This document shows positions 48,901 to 60,900 of a DNA stretch of 64,000 nt, piece by piece. This DNA is from Phoronis australis (taxonomy: Eukaryota; Phoronida; Phoronidae), in assembly GCA_002633005.1 (NCBI GenBank), contig NMRA01000145.1, positions 153,737 through 217,736 on the forward strand. The letters run 5' to 3'. A program made the translations under genes and the position numbers. Position 1 is the stretch's first letter, and every line of letters starts with the position of its first letter. Below the pieces are notes generated by a model. It ran no database searches and was not told the DNA's origin. It worked only from the letters and a program-made list of their open reading frames with translations.

Positions 48901-51900
48901 TGTATTAGGCTACATTCCTTAAATGTAGGCCTAATAGAATAGCGAAAAAGCAAAATCACGCAAGTTTTTGTGAGATTGCCACGCATTGCAATTGAACCAT
49001 GTGTTCACACTAGCTTTAACCTTTACTGGTGTGTGTCTGGTATGTACAAAACTCAACCCTGGGTTGTATTTCGTTGATCTAAGACACTCGCGAGAAAACC
49101 TTTGTCATGGGCTTGCCATGCAATGCATTGTGATATTTCGCAAAGTTTCGCATGGTCTGGCATTTTTATAACTTGGTTCGTGCATCTACTGAATGCATTG
49201 CTGATTAACTGCATTCAGAAAGTGGAGTGTCACCACTCACTGAGTTTTTTGTTCTGCTACAACAATGCCGCACAGTCATGCTGTGTCTCCTGCTGATTTG
49301 ACCAGTTATCCTTCATTGTGATGCTGAGTATGGTGGGGGTTCTCAGGCTCTGGTGGCTATTGCGAATGCAAGCAAACCACTGAAGTTTTAATGATAAGAT
49401 TTTTCAAATTTAGAATACAGTATAATAGAAAAGGGAATGCCTTGTCGAGTTTCACAACAAAATGATTGCTGCGAAAGTTTTTTTTTCATTGTCGGCATGT
49501 TTTTGTAACTGTAAAACTCATTAAGGAACAGTACTGTAATAGGCAATATAGGGTACAAATAAAAGGAGAAATTGGCAGTTTTAGAAAGAAATTGAAGAAG
49601 TTTTAATGTCGCAACAATTTGCAGTGCCTATTAAGGGATGTCAAAGCACTGTCCTGTCTTTTCAAATTCACATTTTGGCATTTTAGTATATTTTTCTTGT
49701 AGCTGCATTTTACTACCATTCTGCTTGTCTGGTGAATAATACACGCACTTTGTGCCATTTTAGTCGAAGAGAAGGTCAAAGCTGAATCACCACCCTCCAA
49801 ACCCAAGGAAAGCCAGATGTCAAAATCTTCAAGGCCGGTTCGCCTGAACCCATTTGACAGTAGTGAAGATGAGGAGCCCTCTGAGGTATAAATACAATTT
49901 TGCTGATAAGGTAGCAAAATATGGTTTTGAGGATAAATACGCTATCTTGTAAGTGCCACAGTAGTCACTCGCTTGTTCCTCTACTGAGTTGTGTGTTAAG
50001 AAGTTAATCTCAGTTATATAGGCCTACAGACACTTAGATAAATGATGTTTGTTTTTTTGCACGTTGCCTTAGAAGTTTGTGCAATAGCTGTGTCACATGT
50101 ACTCCTAGTTAGTTCACACTAAAGCTTGAAAATGGTAGAAGAATTGACTGAAATATGTTACTCTGCAATTTTTGTGTTCGAACATTTGTAAAAGTGATTA
50201 GTCCTTTATTACCTGTGACATTGTGCATTCCTTGGACGCATGAAACACTAGACAATGCAGTGTGCTCATGACATCGCTAGCGTATCATAGCAAAATGGCA
50301 GCCAGTGAAATGGTTAGTCGTTGAAATTGGAATGTTGAATTATTTCATAGTTCTCTGTTTCTTTTCGATAAGGGAAGATTTCTCACATTCATCCTTCTTC
50401 CACAAATCCATTCCTGAATTCATTTCAACGCTTGTACAGTATATTTAGAACCAGGCACGTGTGTGTGAAGCTATGTCTATAAGTAGCTGCACTGGCCTGT
50501 ACACACTTTCATGAATCAAACCCGAGATCTCTATATCAACTGCACCAGTAACACATCCCTAATGTTCCAGTCAACCCCCGCTGTTAGCAAACCTGCAGCA
50601 CACAGACCACCTGTGGAGCAAGTCTCAGCAGGTGTGGGCAGGAAGAAAATCACTGTGGACAGGCAGTTTGACTTTGACAAGAGCATCGAGTCCAGCGGGT
50701 AATGCATACTGTTTACGAGGGAATCATTTAGTTATCTTAGTTTTTAAGGTGTTTATTGGGGTATTTTTGTTTTGTGGGCAGAGCTGTGATTGTACTTTTG
50801 ATGTATTGGAAATTGATGCATTTATAATGTTTTCAGGGTTATTGAAACTGGTTTAAGTCTGGTAGTAATAAAGACATTTAAAGTGGCTATAAATCTGCAT
50901 TCCGTCACAAAAACCAGCTTTTCTTTTAGACCACTTGCCATTGCGAAATTGGTCTCAAATAGTTCTTTTGTCAAACTAGGAGGGTTCAAGGCTTCCAAGG
51001 AACTGACAGTCCATTGCTTGAGATAATCTTTGCAAGTTGGTTTGTCGTGGCATCTCATTAATGCATCATGCTTGGTCTCAAGGAATAATGAATCTTTGCA
51101 AACTTAAAAACCACAGTGACTTCTCATCTGTGTAAGGAATAAGTTGAGACCAATTTTATAGCAGCTCAAGAATGGTCTAAATCAAAAATTCACTTCTTGG
51201 ATGGAATGAGGGTTCATTGCCACTTCGATTTTACTTGAAATGTTATTTAAATAATATGTTACAATAATTTACATCTATTTTCACCTAGATTCAGCTGTGT
51301 TCAGACATCAGTGCAGAATTCGTGTTAGAATTAGTTAATATGTGGCTGTGATTTTGCAGAAGGCATTCGCCCACTCCGGCTAAGCCAAAGAAGAAGGGAC
51401 GTGCCCCTGCCCCTCCCCGACCCCTGTCTCCACCAGTGCTCGTCCCGCCACCTCAAGACAATCACCGATCAGAATCGCCACGAGGATTGCGTGCCAAAAA
51501 AGGACCAGCACCCGCCAGACCACTGCCCCCCAAACGAAACGTATGTTTTGATGTCAAATTGAAAAGTCGCATAGTGTACAAGTAGTTACCGTACTAAATG
51601 TTGGACTGGAAAATGTTAGATTTTACACCTGATCTTACTCAGTATCAGTGTATAAACCCCTCATGCAGTGGAACTGATGCCAGAGTGTCTAGTTTCCATG
51701 TAAAGTTGGCATTGTCTTGCCTTGTTTTGCAAGAGTCAGTTTGTGTACCTGATATTGGAATATGATAGAGAAATGGATCTTTCATGCGTCATCAGAATCA
51801 ATTTTCTGTTTTGAGAACATACATCAGTGTGCAGATATGCAGCATTCTCAATATGTAGGAATTCAAACACGTATTTAGCACATAATATGGCTGACAAGCG

Positions 51901-54900
51901 ACATTCTATTTCTCTACAAAAATAAAGATTAAGAATAATTAAGTCTATTACTGCCATGGCTTGTACNTATTTAAATAATATGTTACAATAATTTACATCT
52001 ATTTTCACCTAGATTCAGCTGTGTTCAGACATCAGTGCAGAATTCGTGTTAGAATTAGTTAATATGTGGCTGTGATTTTGCAGAAGGCATTCGCCCACTC
52101 CGGCTAAGCCAAAGAAGAAGGGACGTGCCCCTGCCCCTCCCCGACCCCTGTCTCCACCAGTGCTCGTCCCGCCACCTCAAGAAAATCACCGATCAGAATC
52201 GCCACGAGGATTGCGTGCCAAAAAAGGACCAGCACCCGCCAGACCACTGCCCCCCAAACGAAACGTATGTTTTGATGTCAAATTGAAAAGTCGCATAGTG
52301 TACAAGTAGTTACCGTACTAAATGTTGGACTGGAAAATGTTATATTTTACACCTGATCTTAGTCAGTATCGGTGTATTAACCCCTCATGCAGTGGAACTT
52401 ATGCCAGAGTGTCTAGTTTCCATTTAAAGTTGGCCATTGTCTTGCCTTGTTTTGCAAGAGTCAGCTTGTGTAACGATTGGAGTATCGGAGAACCTAACTG
52501 TCTACCTGATATTGGAATTTGATTGAGAAATGGATCTTTCATGCGTCATCAGAATCAATTTTCTGTTTTGAGAACATATATCAGTGTGCAGATATGCAGC
52601 ATTCTCAATATGCAGGAATTCAAACACATTATTTAGCGCACAATATGGCTGACAAGCAACATTCTATTTCTGTACAAAAATAAAGATTAAGAATAATTAA
52701 GTCTATTTCTGCCATGGCTTGTACTGTGTAGATGTCTTAAACTAGCTTTTGGTCAATTTTCCAATATTTGTAGCAGAGTAATGGGCCTTTGAAAAATAGA
52801 AGATGCCAATTTTGGCAATTATTTTTGTGTGAAATAAGTGGTGAGTTACCTGAAGTATATGTTGATTAACTTGATGCCTTCTCCATTGGAAAACATCTTT
52901 TCAATACTGTAACCAACGATGTTGTTTTAGTACTAATATCACTCTTTTTGAGGTACAATGTTTGTGTTCCTGGGTAGCACTTTACTTTCTATACCCAGTT
53001 TTACTTTTTTTATATCCATTAGTGGTATATTGTTACAAAAAGGGAAATTAACCCAGACATTCGAGGAATGCAGTCTGAACTCAAAATGACAGTCATAACA
53101 ATTATGGAACATAGTGTGTATTTTTCATTAATTAGTGTTTTGTTTGAACAAGCGACCAAAAGTTCTCATATCTAAATAATTGAGATGTTAGAAATGGCCA
53201 GGTTTATGCAGAGGTGTCTAAATTGTGAAGTAGAGACATCAGTGAAGCAATGGAGAATGGTCACATGACCGCCCAGTCGCTTCTGCTACTGCCACCTGTC
53301 TTTATGTGGAAGTACTTCACTTCATGGAACTGTTTAACTTAGTGAAAAGTATTTCTTGTGATCCATAGAAGCATAGGCATTTCCACCTTATTGATTTTTC
53401 TGTCAGCTAGTTTCCAACTCTTCACCGACCTTTATTCTATATCTCAAGCATTGCTCTCGTGTGAAACCCATGGATTTCACCTAAAGTTTAAAACCATTTT
53501 TGGTATTCTCCACAGGTTTATCTTGAGCCTCACTTGTCAAACGAAGCCATCCAGAAAGAGCTGGCAGCCTTGGATCGCAAGCAGACAGAACTTGAGCGAC
53601 AGGGACGGGAGATTGAGGAAGCACTAAGGAATGGTGGGTAATTTGTCGACTGAACGTAGAACAGTCATCTAGATTATGTCACCAAATTGTGTCAACTGTT
53701 CAACAAAACAGTCAGATTAATTGTGACCACGTTTAAAGTTCACATCTAACTTATTCTCTGAGGCAAGATGGTGAAATTGCTCTTTTTTGTGGGATAAGAA
53801 TTTTCAAAAAATTTGAATGGAAATCGTGCGTGGTCTTGTCTTCAGTGATTTTTTTCTGCTGGGAAAGTGAGCTGTCAAAATTCATGCTGTTTCACATTAA
53901 TGACTGACTCTGGTTTAGGTGTTTCTGTCTGTAGTTAATGGGTTTGCATAATAGCAGTCTGTAATCAAAGTGCTTTTTAATTAGTATTTCATCATTGTAT
54001 AGTGCTTTTGGTGGTCTCATAAAGTACTAAACAATAATGGTAACCGGACTGAGTTTCTCAGTACATATATTTTTATGTGAAGTGACACAAATAATACTAG
54101 ACATTCCGTTGGACCTTGTTTCCAAGTTACCACATTATATATCAATATTGAAGGAACATGTTTTTAGTAATTGTGTTAAGGTACATTCGAAGATGTTATA
54201 AACCCACGTTCTGTTAAAGAAGTGAGCTTACTGCTGTAAAATTGGTCTCAACTTGTTCCTTATTCCGATAAGAAGTGAGTTCTGGACTTGCAAAGAATTG
54301 ACAATTGGTTATTCCTTGAGATCAAAGTTGGCACATACAGTGAAACACTGTGACAAGCCAACTTTTATTGTCTGGTCTTAAGAATTAGAGAATCGTCAGA
54401 CAATCTTTCAAAGCCCTGAAAACAACACTAATTTTTCTGGGATCAATTCAAAGTCAATAGTTTCGTATAAATGGTAATTGGTCTAAAAATTTTGTTTTTT
54501 ATGATGGAAGGTGGGTTCATAGCTTTTTCAATTTAATTATTCCTTTCTCCATCTTTTAACTGCACTCCTGTCTGCTAGACTTTCCTTTCCCTCGTCAAAT
54601 ATTTCATACTTCGCTAATCGTCTTCTGCAGATTGCTTCATGGGGAATGAAACCTTGGGTAGGTCCCTTCTCTTCAGATCTTTCAGTCATGGGACTGGTTC
54701 TGTAGCTTAGAAACTTGCATAGTTTAGGCGTATTGACTAAATATTAATTGCGTTTGTGAGCAGACAAAAATTCATCATAATTTATCTGGCTTATGGGTCC
54801 GTACACCGAATTTGGTTGATGCGCTTTTACAACCTTGACAGTTAAAAGCAAAATTTCACTTTTGCCGTGGTGGCGGGTATGCAAGTTCAACATGGAGGTT

Positions 54901-57900
54901 GGAGGTTCACGCGTCCCTGTTTCGGCCACGTAATAAGTGTAGTCACTGGCCCTTGCTACATTTCAATATTGTAATAGGGGAACTTGAAAACAAATATTAA
55001 ATTTTTGTGCTTACTGAACACTGTTTCTGTCTCTTTTTATTTCATTTTTCAGCTCTGAATAATAATAATAATAATAATAATAAGGTAAACTCGGGCTGAA
55101 TATAAGGTCGCAAAACAGGATCATCCCCTCTCATGCCGTGGAACAGAAGTTGTGCTTTTGGGAAGCTTCGTTTCTAGAGTTGGAAAAAATAGGTCATTCA
55201 TTGTCAAGGGATGGAAAAACGCGTTCACAAAAAGCTTGATGTACCTTACCCACATAACGAGATTCCAGTCGGCCAAATCGGTGTACAGACATCCTTTATC
55301 AGTTGTGTGATGCCTGATCGTTCTGCATTTATGTTTATGCTCAGACCTGTTTCGGGATGACGATACAACTGCAGGTACTGCCATCTGTTGTCACCGCTGT
55401 AGTCGCAGTCAGTGCTTGTTGCTTAGCAACCATGTAGTTGTTGTTTTCTGTCAGTTAACTACAGAATCTGATGTTAGTATTAGCATTTTAGCAAGTAGAA
55501 AGCCCTTGTGATTTCTGTGAATGATAGTGATTATAGTTAAGCGATGCCCGATAGTTAAGCTTGAGTCAGTAACAATGTTCACGTTGTTTTCCAAGGCATG
55601 TCAAATATACCATTTTTTGTTCATTTCTACTAGTCTGTCCTTTACTCACCCTGGACTTTCCTTTCGTTTGCACTGATATATGGCATGGTTATATATGGTG
55701 TTTGTAATACAGTAACCTCAATGTTAGTTTGTACTAGTCAGGGCTTACCATTACTTTTATGCAAAACTGAAGCACGCTCTTTTTACTAACATTGTGTCAC
55801 GTTATTTAGTTTCTGTTATCGATATTAACAATATCATTCTTCCTTGGTGGTTTGGTTCGTTACAGCTCGAGAATGGAATGACAACTATGACAGGAGTCAT
55901 CCGCCAAAAACTGATCAGAAATCCTAAAAATACTGATTAGATATTTGCATGCACCCTAGCTATGAACTAGTACTGGGATTGGTCGCTAGTTGCTAGTTTC
56001 TAGTTATTCACCCAGTGTCAGCATTTGTCACTTGCATGAAAAATTCAACATAGTCCAGGATCAGTCGTAGTGTCTTATTGAATGATGCCGTGAAGTTCTC
56101 ATTTCTAAGAAATAATTTTGTGGTGAGTAGCATTGTGTTTGGTCAGTCTGCTTACCGCTTAAGTCCCATTTTCTGACATATTGCCTTTTGAATGAAAGTA
56201 CAGACTTGCTCGGTGGCAATGGATTCGGAGATTTCGGGATACTCTTGTGTTGTTTGGTGGTTTATGGCGAGGGGCTATGTTTGAGTACACCCACACTCAT
56301 ACTCTGCCTTAATGTTCAGATCTGCAAATTTTAAAGTTTACATACACAGAACTCTTATGCCATACAATCAGAAAGCAGGTCGGACATCTAATCTGTTGTT
56401 AGAATTTTTTTTTATATGTGATCGCTCATCATCCATGTGATTTGCGTTCATTTCCGTCTCCTTGTCAGTGTCATTAGAAACTTGGCCGTGTGTGCTTCAT
56501 CAATAGATTTGTATTCAGATCGTGGTAGACAGAATCCTTCAATATGAGGTACACTCACTGATCTAGCTTCTTTTTTGTGGGGCAGGGCAATTACCGCATT
56601 AGTAATGACTTCGGAGCACTAAAATACTGGCTGACATAAATTAAACTATCGTGGACTGAACTCTCTGGTGATTTTTCAATCGGTTTGATTATTAAAATTG
56701 GATTCCCCGTGAAATGCCAAGATAGAATCTTTTTTTTCGAATTGATACGATAGGTATGGGTCAATAATGATTTAGCTACAAATCTTTGTTGCCCGCTGAT
56801 GAAAGTAATTAGTTCATCTAGACTTAACTGGGGTTCATTAATTGGTTCATTCATGACTTGTGAGCTCTAAGAAAAGACCACAAGAATGCTGCAAAATAGC
56901 TTAAGTTGTTATCCGATCTTAGAAATGGTTTTCTTCTGGAGTTGAAACTATGGGGGAATTTTTGCTGTGACAGATCTGCCTTTTTGCCGTGAGAAGTCTG
57001 CCTTCCAATGACATTGCTTGTGGTTAGGCTCTGTTAGTAATCGCACGTGATTGGCTAGGACATTGGCACATTAATAATAGGCTTATTACCCGTAAGGCAA
57101 CTGATTGGCCGCTTTTTTCCTGAATACTCTGATCTGCCTTTGGATTAGATGTGTCCTGCCGTCTGCCTTGAAATTCTCATGAAACTTGACTAATGCAATA
57201 TTTTTAAGTGAGCTGTGTAGTCCTTTGCCCTTGGTAACGACTTGAGAATTCTTGATTTTCATCAGTGTTTGTTCTGGGCCTACGGAATTTTATCGGTCTA
57301 TAATTTAGCGTTGTACAATAATAAGAGTTAAGCCGAGAAAGCGCTAGAAATCTGGGCGTTGTGTTGTTAAAAAGTACATCTCCAGTTTTTTTATTTTGGC
57401 TACACTGCAGTGTTTGTGCACATAGTTTCTTAGTTTGATATTTTGCTAGTCCGTTGTGAGTTATTCTAAATGTTTCGAATCACTAATGCTTACTAGCAAA
57501 GTCTAGAGCTAATGGATGCTTATGTATATACTTAGTGAACTAGACTTTAGATTTAGCACAGCACAGTACGTTATGGGGGTTTAGTACGGTAATTCTCTGT
57601 TTATTTTGCATGAAAATATTTGCCTGAATTGGCATTTTTCAAAGGATTACTTTGCTACAAATCATGGAAACTTTACAAATGTCGTTGTACAGCATATACA
57701 TTTGATTAGTATGTCTGTGATCCATGAGTTCACACTCGTAGTCACTCCAAGTATTCGTCTCTGGACAATTTGATTCTTTGCCAACTCAGAAAATAAAACA
57801 AGACAGTTGTTACAATGTCTTTGGCGTTGTAACCATAGCCAGCCAATGTACAGCTTCTTTTGAAAAAAATTGTTTCGGATTCCACGTTTAGTTAACGACT

Positions 57901-60900
57901 CGTGGCCGTTCGTTCGTGGGCTTCCAGTGAAATTGGTTTTACGTTAAACTTTGATAAGGAAAGGTTTGTGGTTGCCTTGATAAAACGATGCAGTTTTTTC
58001 AAAGATACCTTTTACGTACTGAAAACTTATTAATTGGTGATATCAATCTGACTGTGAAACAAATAGAGTTAGTTTATATAATAGGTCCACATTTATCTGG
58101 ACAATGTCATTCAAATGCTTTGTCTATGGTTTTCTATGGCCTTTTCACCTGTCTGCGTTCTCTGCTAGGGAGGGGGGAGTGTGAGTTTTATTGGAGTCTA
58201 GTTTAATTTTGCTGGTGACATATAGCTCTAATACACTCATTGATGCTTTATGTAGTGAATGGTGTCTTGTGTTGCACTGCTTGTACACAGAATTGTTTGC
58301 ATGCTGTAGTTCGCTGTACTTTGCTGTGTGACATGTTCCGTGTATTGTACGTGTTCTGCTTTAGTTAATTGTAATTTTGGTACATTCTCACCATTTTGTG
58401 GCAAAACTTGTGGCTAAAATTGTCCTTTTGTCAAAGGCACTTAACAGTGTTGTGAGGCCACAACTTGTCATCAAATTGCAGGATAACGCTAGTGTCAAGC
58501 ACTTAACTTGCACATGATATGAAAATTCTTAACATATTTAGCACACAATATGGCCGACTAGTGAAATTATGTTTTGTCAAATTTCTTTGCAAAAATAGAG
58601 ATAAAGGAAATTTTAGTCGATTACTGGTTTGTATTGTGTAGATGTCGTCAAACAGTTTTTGGCAAATCTTCTATTGTTTGCTAAGTTAACTGTCCTTTAA
58701 AAATTGAAAGTGACAATTTTGGCAATTATTTTTATGCAAAATAAATGGAGAAGACTATAAAAGCATTGATTTGATGGTGCTCGTCATTTTTTCATCTGGC
58801 CCCTATTTTGTCGCAAAAGTAGGTGATATTGTACTGTATTTTGTGTCTGCCTCTTACTTTTTATGGATAACTATATTTCAGGCATTATTTAACATGAATT
58901 TTATTTCCACTTTTCTCTTATAAAAATAAGACTGAAGCACTCAATGGTGCTGAGATTTACAGTGAATTGTCTAAAATTGTAAAGAAATTTCTTTTTTAAT
59001 TAGTGTTATTTAAACCTCTATGATACACGAAGAAAATTTGAAAAGAATAGCCCAAGTAGCTAGCTGCATGTCTTCTAGGGTAAAAAGTCCTCTAGTTTGG
59101 GACAGTCTAAAAATTTGAGATAATAAAATTCAAGCAGAAATTGAATTTTCTTGATTCTGAAAATTGGGACATGCTGGACGATTTTGGCATTTGTCATATT
59201 TTCGAAATATGGGACTCACATTTGCTGTTGAGAGCATCATCAAATCTAGGCGCCAACACTACATTCTCAAGCATGTTCACAGTGTGTAAAATTGACGAGA
59301 ATGATTAATGTCATTGATTGTTTAATTTCTGGAACTTGGGACTGCCGATATTAACTATTTCTAAAATTTGTTAGAGACTCCAACCTTGAGCAAAATAATT
59401 TACTTTTTCACTGTCCCACACTGGAGAAGTTGTACTGTAACATTGTTTAGGGTGTTTGTGTTGGATATTTTTGTGGATCTATAAGGATTTAATAAATGTA
59501 AAGACTCAGCTGTTGGATAGTTCAGGAATTTAACCACGATGCTTTGATGTGGAGTGAAAGGCCAGTATAGCAATCTAGGACAAAAGTGTGAATACAATTT
59601 CTGGCTGAGTGATGTACGAAAATACCAAGACTACTTGTGTGATAGGCTGTCAGTCCCATTTATCTTCCATATATGGATAGAAGGTATATCTTTGCTGATC
59701 AATCCATTTAACAAATACTGTATTGACCAATCATTGCTGCCAGTGTCAACCTAAATGATGTCTATGTGTCGTATACAGAGGCGGAGTCAGGGGAAGATGA
59801 CAGTATGCTGGTCAAGTTTTTTGAGATGGTCAACGAAAAGAACCAGCTACTGCGACAAGAAAATGACCTTGTCCTAATGTAAGTGGAGTCTCTTCAGTGA
59901 TAAGTTGGTTCCATTGTGTTTTGTACTGTCAGCGACTCAGGAAAATGCTTCAGCATTTATTGGGATTGGTGAATCCTAAAATTGCAGATTCAAAAATGGC
60001 ACAATGTAGCCTTGACTTTAGTTTGTAACAGAAGTGGAATCCTGGCACTCTAAGGAAAATTGTGAGACTGATTTTAGGTGTTTTAGGTGAGTAAAAGCTT
60101 TGATTCAATCTGTGTTTTTAAGCCAGCAAAATGGGGTGAAGTGCAGCTTTTAATTGTAAAATTCAAATCCGTCATTGGTTGTTTTCAGTGCTCAAAGACA
60201 GGTGTTGGAAGCCAAACATTCGGATGTTGAGTACCAGATCCGTCTGCTAATGAACAAGCCAGGTAATGTCAAGGACTTGAATACGATTTTGGTTTACCTG
60301 CAAGACTTGTCTACAAATTAGAATGCTAGTATTGCAAACTTGAAAGATAGTAGAAGTATGGTAAAAACTATTCTGTCCCCAGATGTGGCTTAGTTTAATG
60401 GAAAGTCACCTTACATTCAATGTAGTTGTTATTATATTCGGCCAGGTCAACACCCTTGCTCTGCTAAACAGCGACCCCTGTAGTCACATTTGTTCACTTG
60501 TTCCGTTGTCCTCATCCTTTGATTTTGTAATTTCTCATATTTACTGACTGTGGGCGTTAAGTCGAATATGTGCGGTATATTCTCAAACTTTCTGTGAGTG
60601 CCCCATAGGCGATAATCAAGCGACGCGCTTAAGTCTGTCACATGGATGCTACAAGTTAAAACAATACTTTGCGNAAAAGTGTGAATACAATTTCTGGCTG
60701 AGTGATGTACGAAAATACCAAGACTACTTGTGTGATAGGCTGTCAGTCCCATTTATCTTCCATATATGGATAGAAGGTATATCTTTGCTGATCAATCCAT
60801 TTAACAAATACTGTATTGACCAATCATTGCTGCCAGTGTCAACCTAAATGATGTCTATGTGTCGTATACAGAGGCGGAGTCAGGGGAAGATGACAGTATG

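Larger units (their letters stand above)
53634..59778. other. MICALL intron 9
   Basis: 6.1 kb. Holds a candidate 27-nt microexon (54631-54657), a foldback element (54192-54523), an AAT microsatellite (55058-55083) and a dispersed repeat (58535-58750). Nothing else recognised. Confidence 0.6.

Noticed and set aside
55053-55084. 32-nt exon-like AAT segment with tttttcag and gtaaac borders, encoding poly-Asn
   Set aside because: Insertion between exons 9 and 10 would shift the frame of exon 10 to an early stop. Best explained as a microsatellite with chance splice sites.
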